A stretch of DNA of 64,000 bases from Bradyrhizobium sp. BRP22 (GCF_020194175.1 NZ_JADYVX010000003.1:347224-411223); one strand, 5' to 3'. Positions 42,877 to 50,387 are shown, counted from the first letter of the stretch. Notes: a model not told the origin generated them from the sequence alone. Numbers and translations: made by a program.

Positions 42877-43637
42877 TTCTTTCCTTTCGCCAGCATGTTC
42901 TGCCGCCGCACCGCCGGCACGCCGGCCACGGTGTCGCCGGTCTTCATGTAACCCGGTCGCCGGAAGCTGATCGCGGTGCCCCAGCGCTTGGCGACGATTT
43001 CAGTGGAGCGCTTGAAGTCTTCCGGCGTCACCAATCCGCTCTGGCCGCCGCTGCCGCTGAATGATCTGCCGAAGTCGAAGTAATAGCGGATGTCGGCCAG
43101 CACGATGCGGTCCTCCAGCAAGGTGCGCATGGTCCAGTCCAGATCGGCGCGCGACTTCAGCGTCTCGTCGTAGAGCCGATGCCGCGCCTTACCCATCACG
43201 CCCCAGCAGCCATAGACCTGTTGCGTCGGCACGATGGGCCGCTCGTCGGGCCGGATCACCGTGGTGTTGGCAGTGCGCGACCAGCAGAACGTGGTCAGCC
43301 CGAGATCGGCGCAGCAGGTGACTTGGTTCTCGATGATGGCCATCACCTCGTCTGCGTCGGTGATGAAGCGCTTGGAGCCAATGTTGCTGCGGATGCCGAC
43401 CAGATCGTCGTCGCTCTGGATCAGGCAGGGGGCTGCCACATGCTGGATGATCCAGTTGCGCGCGGCCGGCGCGCCAGAGGAGGGCGGGTGCAGCAGGAGC
43501 TGCTTCTTGGGAACGTGCGGGCGATAGTCCTCGCGCTCACGCTCGTCGACGCAGATCAAGGCGTCCGGCATCAGCGACAGCATCGTCCTGGCATTGTGTG
43601 GTCGGCCGCGCGACGGCACCACGATCTGATACTTCAT
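42873..43637 (-). CDS. TAGT-like GT-A glycosyltransferase (254 aa)
   Basis: Start at 43637 (MKYQIVVPSRGRPHNARTM). The PSRGR opening, ARNWIIQ in the middle and the SDDD metal motif near residue 75 match the TET-associated glycosyltransferase group, which decorates modified bases in some phages. A late RADLDWTMRTLLEDR helix fits as well. No TET/JBP dioxygenase or hydroxymethylase gene is seen here, so DNA as acceptor is not shown. A protein or glycan acceptor is also possible. Confidence 0.65.
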   Translation of the reverse strand: MKYQIVVPSRGRPHNARTMLSLMPDALICVDEREREDYRPHVPKKQLLLHPPSSGAPAARNWIIQHVAAPCLIQSDDDLVGIRSNIGSKRFITDADEVMAIIENQVTCCADLGLTTFCWSRTANTTVIRPDERPIVPTQQVYGCWGVMGKARHRLYDETLKSRADLDWTMRTLLEDRIVLADIRYYFDFGRSFSGSGGQSGLVTPEDFKRSTEIVAKRWGTAISFRRPGYMKTGDTVAGVPAVRRQNMLAKGKK

Positions 43638-43758
43638 CACCGCCTCGCTTAGACTTGTGCTTGGCCTCGACCCGCACCACGTCGCGGCATGGTCCGCAAT
43701 ACAGCTTGGTGCCGCTGACGCCGGCACCGCAGCGCTTGCATGGCCTGATGTGCCTCAT
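43537..43758 (-). CDS. Zinc-ribbon protein (73 aa), overlapping the glycosyltransferase
   Basis: CKRCGAG and CGPCRDV give a four-cysteine ribbon in the first 25 residues. The ATG overlaps the ParB-type stop (ATGA). Its last third overlaps the next gene's start by about 100 bp in another frame, so that tail may be poorly constrained. Could bind nucleic acid or the neighbouring enzymes. Confidence 0.55.
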   Translation of the reverse strand: MRHIRPCKRCGAGVSGTKLYCGPCRDVVRVEAKHKSKRGGDEVSDRGAVARPTTQCQDDAVADAGRLDLRRRA

Positions 43759-44390
43759 TTTGTCTTGCTTCCCAGCATCTCGACCAGCTTGTCGGCGCGG
43801 ATCGCGTGCGCCAGTCCCATCCGATTGCGCCGCTTGACCACCGGCAGATCGAGCCGGTCGCACAGCACGTTCCATTCATGAGTCGTGGATGCCAGCACCA
43901 CCAGATAGTCGTAGTGCTCGTGCGGCTGCAGCGCCATGCCGGGCACGTCGAGCCGGTCATCTTCCTTGGTGCCCTCGCGCTCGGCATATTTGCGGGTGAG
44001 ATCGGTCACCACCTTGCGCAGCTCGGCGTGCTCGTCCAGCTCGATGCCGGTCAGCAGCAGCTTGAAGGCGTCGACATCGGGGATGGCGAGCGCGCTGAGC
44101 GGGTCATAGGTCGCCAGCACCTTTGCCGCCTCATCCTCATTGAGATCCACGATCAGAACCGGCATCTCGCTGTCATCGGCGAGGTCGGCCCTGAGATGGC
44201 CGTCGATCAATTCGACGCCGTCGGCGGTATCGCGGCCGATGCCGGCCCCGACAAAGCCGACGGTGGCGAGCAGTTCGGTCAGCGCGGACCTCTGCCCCTC
44301 GGGGTGCTGCCGCCAGTTGCGCGGGTTGCGCCGCAGTTCGCTCGCCCTGACGCGGCGCAACTCCACGATACGATTTCGAAACGCGGTCAT
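43755..44390 (-). CDS. ParB/sulfiredoxin-fold domain protein (211 aa)
   Basis: Residues 15-95 carry the ParB-N pattern: ASELRRNPRNWRQHP, then a GVELIDGHLRADL box (the GHxR motif) and LIVDLNEDEA. It lacks the ParB HTH and dimer domains. Phage genomes place such ParB-fold proteins beside DNA modification enzymes. They can act as nucleotide-using or nuclease-like switches. Heads the coupled zinc ribbon / TAGT-like / sulfotransferase genes. Confidence 0.8.
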   Translation of the reverse strand: MTAFRNRIVELRRVRASELRRNPRNWRQHPEGQRSALTELLATVGFVGAGIGRDTADGVELIDGHLRADLADDSEMPVLIVDLNEDEAAKVLATYDPLSALAIPDVDAFKLLLTGIELDEHAELRKVVTDLTRKYAEREGTKEDDRLDVPGMALQPHEHYDYLVVLASTTHEWNVLCDRLDLPVVKRRNRMGLAHAIRADKLVEMLGSKTK

Positions 44391-44566
44391 ACGCAGTTCA
44401 CCCCGCTGGCAAATTTATCCGGATGGAATGATTGGCAAATATATTCAAGGCGGGCGGTCGCGCGGTCCCCGCACCGTTCCACGCCCTCGGAAGGACCCGC
44501 GTTGTTGAGTTGGCTGAGCATGCGAGCCTTGCTTGAGCTGGCTGTCTGTCTGCGTTGACTGAGCAT
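44387..44566 (-). CDS. Small hypothetical protein (59 aa)
   Basis: MLSQRRQTASSSKARMLSQL starts a short protein with three cysteines toward the end. Its stop overlaps the ParB-type start (ATGA), the same coupling used by the rest of this operon, which is the main argument that it is translated. An internal start at 44521 is also possible. Confidence 0.4.
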   Translation of the reverse strand: MLSQRRQTASSSKARMLSQLNNAGPSEGVERCGDRATARLEYICQSFHPDKFASGVNCV

Positions 44567-44573
44567 GGAAGCC

Positions 44574-45167
44574 CTATCGTCGTCGTCGCGTCGCCATTGC
44601 CTGGGCGATAGCGAGCGGGATGGTCCGCTGCAGTTCACGTTTCATCGACATGGCGAAGTCCTCATAGAACGGGACACGCTTGGGTATCTGGGTGGCGTGC
44701 TTCAGCACATAGAGCAGGCGCAATCGGCCTTTCTTATCCTTCGCATAGAGCACATCGCCCTTGCGCACTGCTGTTGGCATATTCTTCGGCCGAAGGCGGG
44801 CAGGCACACCACGCGAGGTCTTTGGCACGCTGCTGGCTGGCACTGCGAGGTTCGATCCACCATGCGGGGTTCGCGTCCCGCCCTTGGCCTGCATCTGCAG
44901 ATTGCCCCTGTCGAGCTTGTCGTAAATCTCGACCGCCAAGGACTGCTTGCTGGCCCGCGCATCTCTGGTGGTGAGTGAGGCCGCGATAAAGGACTGGTTA
45001 CGCTGTTTGACGTGGTTCGGCCACGTGGCCTTGATGTGGAAATTGCGGGTGACGTCGGCCGAGCGGTTCATGGCCAGCGCGAGCGCGTAGGGGATCTGAT
45101 CTGCGACTGCGCCGATCGAGAGCGCCTGCTGCTCCAGCTCTTTGAAGTCGAATTCAAGTCCGAGCAT
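44574..45167 (-). CDS. Phage virion-morphogenesis-like protein (197 aa)
   Basis: Start at 45167 (MLGLEFDFKELEQQALSIG). The phrase ALALAMNRSADVTRNFHIKA recalls minor tail or morphogenesis proteins of the gpG/gp10 type, where an early FDFKELE helix leads to a region that keeps N-terminal arginines. It is outside the structural operon, which is unusual. The C terminus is Arg-rich (MATRRRR). Confidence 0.5.
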   Translation of the reverse strand: MLGLEFDFKELEQQALSIGAVADQIPYALALAMNRSADVTRNFHIKATWPNHVKQRNQSFIAASLTTRDARASKQSLAVEIYDKLDRGNLQMQAKGGTRTPHGGSNLAVPASSVPKTSRGVPARLRPKNMPTAVRKGDVLYAKDKKGRLRLLYVLKHATQIPKRVPFYEDFAMSMKRELQRTIPLAIAQAMATRRRR

Positions 45168-45378
45168 GGTCGTTGCCAGGGAACGGGCGGCGCAGCTCCT
45201 GCGCCAGCGTGTCATCGTGGAAGATGCGGATCACCATGACCTCGCCATGGGTGGCGTCCTCGAAATAGGCGACGACGTCGGCGACGACGAATTGATGGTC
45301 TGCGGGGAAGACCACAGTCGCGGTCTTGGTCGCGAAGTCGAATTCGATGTTCAGTGCTTTGCGCTCATCCATGGCCAT
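45154..45378 (-). CDS. Hypothetical protein (74 aa)
   Basis: MAMDERKALNIEFDFATKT opens a beta-rich protein with a FVVADVVAYFEDATHGEVM core. It overlaps the next gene by 14 bp and is first after the palindromic control region, so it is likely under the control of the divergent HTH protein. Confidence 0.5.
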   Translation of the reverse strand: MAMDERKALNIEFDFATKTATVVFPADHQFVVADVVAYFEDATHGEVMVIRIFHDDTLAQELRRPFPGNDHART

Positions 45379-45403
45379 GGCCGCTTTCCTCCAGTGGGGT
45401 GTT

Positions 45404-45440
45404 TGACAAGGTCAACTTGTCATTTACCCCCTGCGGGGTA
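45404..45440. promoter_or_regulatory. Two palindromes in a divergent promoter region
   Basis: TGACAAGGTCAACTTGTCA (45404-45422) has 7-bp perfect arms, and TACCCCCTGCGGGGTA (45425-45440) has 6-bp perfect arms. They sit between a leftward operon (45378) and a rightward Cro-like HTH gene (45476). A TTGACA-like box overlaps the first palindrome. They are good candidates for operators of the 74-aa HTH protein. Confidence 0.6.
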
Positions 45441-45475
45441 CATTCGGGAACCCTAACCCCGAAGCCCGAGGGAAA

Positions 45476-45700
45476 ATGCCTGCCAAGAAAGGCCCGAAGG
45501 ACGTCGACAAGATCGTGGCCAAAATCCACGGCACGCGCGGTCTGTCGGTGAAGGTCGCCGATGCGTGTGGGATCGCGCGGACCGCGGTGTACCAGTGGAC
45601 GCAGGTGCCGCTTGAGCGGGTCCATGACGTCGCTGAAGTGCTCGGCATCCCGCCCGAGCAAGTGCGGCCCGACTTCTTCCGGCCCAAGCGGCGGCGGTGA
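45476..45700 (+). CDS. Cro/YdaS-like HTH protein (74 aa)
   Basis: The helix-turn-helix VKVADACGIARTAVYQWTQ is followed by the typical VPLERVHDVAEVLGIPPEQV. The length and the ending (RPDFF) match YdaS/Cro-type small regulators. A second protein of the same type lies at 49412-49690. Likely binds the palindromes just upstream. Confidence 0.8.
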   Translation: MPAKKGPKDVDKIVAKIHGTRGLSVKVADACGIARTAVYQWTQVPLERVHDVAEVLGIPPEQVRPDFFRPKRRR

Positions 45701-45833
45701 GCTGAAAGCGCAGAGGGACGACAGCTTGCGCCATCGCCCCTCTGGTCCCTGCGCTACGACGCGGGAGCAAGCCGGTCGCGGAGCGCTGGATGTGGGGTTA
45801 TAGGCCATGCGCAATCTCCGTTGCAATGCGGCA

Positions 45834-46145
45834 TTAACCGGATGCCGGGTGTCCACCGGGCTTCTTGCGGATGGTGATGCGGAGCACATCGCCGCTCTCG
45901 ATCGCCGGCTTGTCCTTGCCGATCCACAGTGCCAGGCCGAGCCGTTTGATGACCAACCACCAGCCCGATGAGACCAGCTCGTACTCCATCTGGCTCTCGA
46001 CCTTGGCGGTGCCGGCCTTGACGCCGTCATAGACGCGACGGAAGCGCTCCTCGACCGAGGTGGCGACCTCTTCGAATTCGAATTCGCTCAGCGCGTGAAT
46101 GTCGATGCCAGCAGGCACCGCATCCCCAGTTTGAACATCTCCCAT
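45834..46145 (-). CDS. Hypothetical protein (103 aa)
   Basis: Start at 46145 chosen because GGAGG stands 8 bases upstream. Helical first half (FEEVATSVEERFRRVYDGV) and a strand-rich second half with LVIKRLGLALWIGK. It overlaps the gene before it. Located at the end of the replication operon. Confidence 0.5.
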   Translation of the reverse strand: MGDVQTGDAVPAGIDIHALSEFEFEEVATSVEERFRRVYDGVKAGTAKVESQMEYELVSSGWWLVIKRLGLALWIGKDKPAIESGDVLRITIRKKPGGHPASG

Positions 46146-46252
46146 CGCGTCATCCTCCATTGCACATTCGCCTCGGGGTTCAGGTCCGCGACGTGCAGCA
46201 CGCCGTGCCGATAGCTCAGCATCGGCCCGCTTGGATCGAAGAACAGCCGCAT
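46088..46252 (-). CDS. Small hypothetical protein (54 aa)
   Basis: MRLFFDPSGPMLSYRHGVLH begins a small protein ending in a basic amphipathic helix. It follows the 35-aa membrane peptide by 11 bp and overlaps the next gene. Unrecognised. Confidence 0.5.
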   Translation of the reverse strand: MRLFFDPSGPMLSYRHGVLHVADLNPEANVQWRMTRWEMFKLGMRCLLASTFTR

Positions 46253-46263
46253 TTGCCGAGCCC

Positions 46264-46371
46264 TCACGAGTTTGCCCACCACAGCCAGACCAGCACGAGC
46301 GTGAGCACCGCGCCGAAGTAGCAGAGCGCTCCGTTCGGGCCGCCGAGCCAATATCCGAACCGCTTCATCAT
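46264..46371 (-). CDS. Single-pass membrane peptide (35 aa)
   Basis: MMKRFGYWLGGPNGALCYF leads into one transmembrane helix ending in Trp residues (VWLWWANS). Positively charged start, so N-in topology is likely. Tiny phage membrane peptides of this kind can affect superinfection or lysis, but no role is shown. Confidence 0.45.
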   Translation of the reverse strand: MMKRFGYWLGGPNGALCYFGAVLTLVLVWLWWANS

Positions 46372-46386
46372 GTTGTTGCCTCATTC

Positions 46387-46459
46387 CGTTAGCTGCCCGC
46401 GTTAGCGGCCGTTACACGGTCTCGCAAATGCCTGGAGCTGCTGAGCTTTCGCGCGTTAG
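46387..46459. repeat. CGTTAG cluster downstream of the primase-helicase gene
   Basis: Three copies of CGTTAG (46387, 46400, 46454) lie in a 99-bp gap between the helicase-primase stop and the next small gene. The same hexamer is repeated in the candidate origin at 49.8-50.0 kb. Confidence 0.5.
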
Positions 46460-46470
46460 CTCGCATATTT

Positions 46471-48543
46471 TCACCCGCCCAATCCGTTGACCGGCTTGCC
46501 CGTCGCCCACCAAAACGGTTTCTGAATGCCGATGATGCCGGCGTCGCGGAGCTTGTCGCCGGCCCGCTTGAACGCACCGCGAAACCGATTGTCGGCGGCT
46601 TCCTCGTCGGTGTCGCTGTCGACCACCTTGGCCCGCATCGCGGCGCGCACATAGGACACATCGACCACCTTGCTGATCGCAGCAGGGAGCGGGAAGGGCG
46701 GTGCCACGCCATACTCACCAATCGCATCATAGAGGGCGTGCATCAGCAGCAGCTCGTTGGCGCTGGCGTTGTAGCCCCCGCGCAGGGTGGACTGGCTCGT
46801 TACAAAGGGGATCACGGCGCACGACGTTTCCGGGTTGCCCCATTTGTTGCGACCGACCGTGATCACCGGCAGCGAGAACTCCCATTTTTCCCCGGCCTTG
46901 CCCTCGCGCTGCTTGCGCACGGTGGCGCGGTGGATCGCGCCGCCGGTCGGGGTGCGCTTGTCGCTGACGATCTCGAACTCGATGGTGGTCTCGAAGTCGG
47001 CGGTCAGGGACGAGTGCCCGCGGGGTGTCGCTCCCCCCTTCGGTTTATGGTGAACGAGCACGACGGCGACGCCGAATTTTTCCTGCAGCGCGACCAGCCG
47101 CTTGCGCACGATCGACACGTCCTGGCTGGCGTTCTCATTCATGCCGGGTGCGAGTGCCGACAGCGTGTCGATGACGATCAGGACCAGCTTTTCCACATAG
47201 GTCTTGGCGATGGCGGTGATCTCCTCGATCAGCTCGACCAGATCGGTGTCGCTTGAGAAGAAGTCCGGCCGCTTGGTGCAGAGATAGAACGGGATCACAA
47301 GGTCATACGGCAGCTCGTGCTGGATCGAGTAGGCGAGCTTGCGCTTGCCGAAGCCCTTGCCGGCTTCGGCGGCGACATAGACGACCAGCCCCGGCTCGGT
47401 GTTCTTGCCATTCCATGTCAGGCCGCGCGCCACCGCCATGGCCATGTCGAAGGTGCCGAAGGACTTGCCCGAGCCGCTGTCGCCAAAGATCAGGCTGATC
47501 TCGCCCATCGGGAAGATGTCCTCGACCAGCCACGTGTAACCGGTCGCGTGCCCGAGGATTGCGATCTGCTCCCAGCGCAGGCCGCCGAACTTGGAGCGGA
47601 ACGGTGCGGGCGACCACTCGAGGGTCTGCGCCGCGAGCACATGCAGCTCGCCTGCGGTGCCGCCGGCCTTGATCCAGTCCGACACGTCGGCCTTTGGCGG
47701 CATCGCCGGCCAGTGCCGCGCCAGATCGAGCACGCGCACGCGGGCGGCGACACCGTGCAAGTGCTTGGCGACGTCCTGCGCATGATCCTGTCCGGGCAGG
47801 ACCGGCCTGCCATCGGGATGGAAGCGCAGCGCGCCATCGCCGTGCGGCGGATCTGGATTGCGGGCCTGGGGATCGTTGTCCTGAATGATCACCACGTCGG
47901 CATCGCGGAAGAATGCGGACAGCGCGTCGTCCCACTTGCCGACGCCGCCGGCATTGCAGGTGGCGGTGATGCCGAGCTGGTGCAGGTTGTCGGCATCCTT
48001 TTCGCCCTCGACCACGAACACGGTGCGGCCGGTCGCGATGGTCTCCATCAGCTCGGGCAGGCGGTACGGCACATGCCGGATGTCGCGGACGGCGTACACC
48101 CAGCCGTGCCTGATCTTGTCGGGTGGATCGTCGGGCCGCGGACGCCGCCGCTGCCGGAAGGTCTTGGGTTCGAACCTGACGACCTGAAACAAGAGCTGGT
48201 CGCTCTCGTCGACATAATCGTAATGCGCGACCTCTTTGCCGAGCGGGGCGATCTTGCCGTTGCTCTGGTGCGGGTCGCGAGCCTCAAGATAGCCGCGCTC
48301 GCGTAGCCATGCGATGGCGCTCTTGTGGTCGCGGCCGGTTTCACGTGAAATCAGATCGAGCACGCCGCCGCCGGTCTTGGTTTCGTGGTCGTAATACCTG
48401 CCGGCCTCGATATCGATCGACAGCGATCCGTGCTTGCCGTAGCGGCGGTCCCCCTGTGTCGACAGGCGCAGGTTGGGTGCGCCGAGCAGTTCTTCGGCAA
48501 CCGATGCCATCTGTGCAGCGAACGATGAACTCGGTTCGTGCAT
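46471..48543 (-). CDS. Replicative primase-helicase: TOPRIM plus RecA-like ATPase (690 aa)
   Basis: I start at 48543, two bases after the RuvC-like stop. A TOPRIM region shows VFVVEGEKDADNL near residue 180 and VVIIQDND near 220. A RepA/RecA-like ATPase domain has Walker A GDSGSGKSF near 355 and Walker B LIVIDTLSAL near 465, followed by VVLVHHKPKGG. The C-terminal 150 residues look like a winged helix. Unwinds and primes phage DNA at the origin. Confidence 0.85.
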   Translation of the reverse strand: MHEPSSSFAAQMASVAEELLGAPNLRLSTQGDRRYGKHGSLSIDIEAGRYYDHETKTGGGVLDLISRETGRDHKSAIAWLRERGYLEARDPHQSNGKIAPLGKEVAHYDYVDESDQLLFQVVRFEPKTFRQRRRPRPDDPPDKIRHGWVYAVRDIRHVPYRLPELMETIATGRTVFVVEGEKDADNLHQLGITATCNAGGVGKWDDALSAFFRDADVVIIQDNDPQARNPDPPHGDGALRFHPDGRPVLPGQDHAQDVAKHLHGVAARVRVLDLARHWPAMPPKADVSDWIKAGGTAGELHVLAAQTLEWSPAPFRSKFGGLRWEQIAILGHATGYTWLVEDIFPMGEISLIFGDSGSGKSFGTFDMAMAVARGLTWNGKNTEPGLVVYVAAEAGKGFGKRKLAYSIQHELPYDLVIPFYLCTKRPDFFSSDTDLVELIEEITAIAKTYVEKLVLIVIDTLSALAPGMNENASQDVSIVRKRLVALQEKFGVAVVLVHHKPKGGATPRGHSSLTADFETTIEFEIVSDKRTPTGGAIHRATVRKQREGKAGEKWEFSLPVITVGRNKWGNPETSCAVIPFVTSQSTLRGGYNASANELLLMHALYDAIGEYGVAPPFPLPAAISKVVDVSYVRAAMRAKVVDSDTDEEAADNRFRGAFKRAGDKLRDAGIIGIQKPFWWATGKPVNGLGG

Positions 48544-48545
48544 GT

Positions 48546-49076
48546 TCACGCCGGGCATCCAAAAAGCGGTGTCGGAGCAAGGGCGAGCCTTGGATTGAGG
48601 AGCGAGCACATATAGGACCACGTCGCCAGTGCATCGGCCTCGTTGTCATCCTCGACGGACCAGCCCATGGCGCGGCACTTGCGCACCACCAGCGGCTTGG
48701 CCCTGGCGCGCTTCGGATTGCAGCCGATGAAATGCTGGCGGACGTGGCGGGTCTCGGCCTTGCGGATGTCATAGATCCCATACCGGTAGGCGATTGCGCC
48801 GATGACGGCGGGCAGCCCGAACAGCACCGACGTGGTGTCGATCGTGCTGTTGCCGCGCTTGAACGTTGTCGGCAGCGGCGCTTCCCAGACGATCAGCTTG
48901 GGCTTGTGGCAGACGATCTTTTTTTCCGCCCATTGCATGGCGTTGGCGAAGATCGCCTCATGCGAAGCGCCCTTGGCCGCGAACCGGATCGAGCCGTGCA
49001 GCGGCTTGCCGCCCGGCTCGCCACAGGCCCAGCCAGAAACAGATGCGAGGTCGAGGGCGAGCACGGGCGCGGGCAT
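48546..49076 (-). CDS. RuvC-like Holliday-junction resolvase (176 aa)
   Basis: RNase-H-fold motifs: ALDLASVSGWA (first Asp), LIVWEAPLP (Glu near 65) and a final DDNEADALA pair. This matches phage RuvC-like resolvases that clear branched DNA before packaging. Coupled in order to the primase-helicase. Confidence 0.8.
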   Translation of the reverse strand: MPAPVLALDLASVSGWACGEPGGKPLHGSIRFAAKGASHEAIFANAMQWAEKKIVCHKPKLIVWEAPLPTTFKRGNSTIDTTSVLFGLPAVIGAIAYRYGIYDIRKAETRHVRQHFIGCNPKRARAKPLVVRKCRAMGWSVEDDNEADALATWSYMCSLLNPRLALAPTPLFGCPA

Positions 49077-49088
49077 AGCGGCAAGTTC

Positions 49089-49469
49089 TCACGCGCCCAT
49101 TCGTGCCCGCGTGCCATTGCTGTCAGCGCGCGCGAGCGCCGCCGCGCCCAGCGGGGTGTCGGCGAACTCGCCCAGCTTCTCGGACAACATCTGGTATTCG
49201 GATCGCTCGTCGTCCTCCAGATCCTTGGTGATGCTGTCGATCTTGCGATGCAGACCGCGTTCCTTGATCTTTTTCTTCAGCAGCTTCTTCGAGATGCCGC
49301 GATTGCTGGCGTTGTCGTATTCATCCGCCTTGATCTTGCGGATGTCCTTGCAGCGCTTCATGTACGCCATCTTCTCGGTCAGCAGATCGGCATCGAGCTT
49401 TTCGATCGCGTCTACGGCTTCTTGGACGTGCTCGGCCGATGGCTCGTTTGACGTAGCAGGGCTCGCCAT
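49089..49469 (-). CDS. Coiled-coil DNA-binding-type protein, GapR-like region (126 aa)
   Basis: Start at 49469. A long charged helix around AIEKLDADLLTEKMAYMKR is followed by KKLLKKKIKERGLHRKIDS. This recalls the DUF2312/GapR nucleoid proteins of Alphaproteobacteria, which track overtwisted DNA. The match is partial. It overlaps the HTH gene by about 60 bp. Confidence 0.45.
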   Translation of the reverse strand: MASPATSNEPSAEHVQEAVDAIEKLDADLLTEKMAYMKRCKDIRKIKADEYDNASNRGISKKLLKKKIKERGLHRKIDSITKDLEDDERSEYQMLSEKLGEFADTPLGAAALARADSNGTRARMGA

Positions 49470-49690
49470 TCTGGAACTCCTCTGGATGGTTTGGGGCTGC
49501 TGGTAGGATAGATATCCGGGCGGATTAGGTGTCGTGGGATGCCAGTGATCCGCTCGACAGTGATCACGCGGCGCGTTGGCACGCGCTGCCATTGCTTGAC
49601 GGCTTGCAGGCTGATCTCACAGGCATCCGCGATCGGTCGACGGAGTCTGTTCTTGGCAATAAATTGCAGAACGGCATCGCGCTGGGGCAT
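49412..49690 (-). CDS. YdaS/Cro-like HTH protein (92 aa)
   Basis: Start at 49690 (MPQRDAVLQFIAKNRLRRP). The HTH RPIADACEISLQAVKQWQ and the ITGIPRHLIRPDIYP ending match small Cro-like regulators, including the one at 45476. First leftward gene from the origin/control region, so it may be an early autoregulator. Confidence 0.75.
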   Translation of the reverse strand: MPQRDAVLQFIAKNRLRRPIADACEISLQAVKQWQRVPTRRVITVERITGIPRHLIRPDIYPTSSPKPSRGVPEWRALLRQTSHRPSTSKKP

Positions 49691-49807
49691 TCGCGCCTCT
49701 CGTCCACGCAAGGTTTTGATGCCGGTGATGCAGCCGTATATTTTTGCTCCCTGCCGAAATCACTCGTCAAGAAAAAATAGAAATATGCGCGCACGGCGGT
49801 GCAGCGA

Positions 49808-49821
49808 GTAAAGCATTTGAC
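49808..49821. promoter_or_regulatory. Operator C, GTAA-N6-TGAC
   Basis: GAGTAAAGC here is identical to the left arm of operator B at 5238. The right arm differs by one base (TGAC for TTAC). It is about 118 bp upstream of the leftward HTH gene. Confidence 0.45.
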
Positions 49822-49840
49822 GCGGCACGATGTCGCCACA

Positions 49841-50040
49841 TTGCGTTAGGCGATTTGCGTTAGGCGATTTATTTTCGATGATCGCGCGATCGGTTGGCAT
49901 GATTGATGCTACGCGCGGTAGTTATAGATAGATCTATATATGTGGAGAGAGAGGGCGCGCTTCAGCGCGGCCTCTCGTGTTACTCCGCGTTAGATCGCGT
50001 TCGCCACATTCCGTTAGCGCGCTGTTAGATCGCGTTCGCC
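49841..50040. repeat. Iteron-like repeats of a CGTTAG core
   Basis: CGTTAG occurs at 49844, 49858, 49988 and 50012, with a related TGTTAG at 50023. Units include the tandem TTGCGTTAGGCGAT pair and the 17-bp GTTAGATCGCGTTCGCC pair. Repeats beside an AT-rich tract and divergent replication genes are typical of phage and plasmid origins. Confidence 0.6.
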
Positions 50041-50060
50041 CGAAAATATTTGCTGCCAGA

Positions 50061-50074
50061 GTAAAGCGCGTTAC
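50061..50074. promoter_or_regulatory. Operator D, GTAA-N6-TTAC
   Basis: GTAAAGCGCGTTAC repeats the architecture of operators A and B at 5.2 kb. It is 143 bp upstream of the first rightward early gene. Links the left-arm CRP-like regulator with the recombination operon. Confidence 0.55.
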
Positions 50075-50216
50075 GCGACAGGCCGATATTTTTGGGCTTA
50101 TATTTTTCTTACATTTCGCAACTAAGACTTAAGGTTGTATTCCCCGATAACTTCAAAAACGCGCACAGCACTGACTGGCGGACCAGCGCCGACGCGCCTT
50201 CACAGGACGACGTGCC

Positions 50217-50387
50217 ATGTCGGATCAATCCATCGCTTCCATCGCCAGAACACTCGCTGCGCTTCTGACCGCTGCAGCGCAGCGCCAAACCGAAAACGAC
50301 GAGCGCAAGCGCATCGATGAGCTGAACGCGAAATTGTGCGCCGAGTATCGGGCCGAACTCCTCGAAGCGCTGCGGGTGAGCGCATGA
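50217..50387 (+). CDS. Small helical protein (56 aa)
   Basis: MSDQSIASIARTLAALLTAA is followed by a charged coiled coil (QTENDERKRIDELNAK). First gene of the rightward early operon; its stop overlaps the nuclease start (ATGA). Unrecognised. Confidence 0.55.
   Translation: MSDQSIASIARTLAALLTAAAQRQTENDERKRIDELNAKLCAEYRAELLEALRVSA

Larger units (their letters stand above)
49691..50216. promoter_or_regulatory. Divergent early control region and candidate phage origin
   Basis: 526 bp without genes. It holds two GTAA-N6 operator-like sites (49808-49821 with one mismatch, 50061-50074 perfect). A tandem 14-bp repeat TTGCGTTAGGCGAT lies at 49841-49868, and a 17-bp direct repeat GTTAGATCGCGTTCGCC at 49989-50005 and 50024-50040. 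There is also a TATA-rich stretch with the palindrome ATAGATCTAT and a hairpin at 49949-49976. Leftward replication genes and rightward recombination genes both start from its edges. Confidence 0.7.

Noticed and set aside
49841..50040. CRISPR-like array
   Set aside because: Repeats are 14-17 bp with irregular spacing and no cas genes. An iteron or operator explanation fits better.
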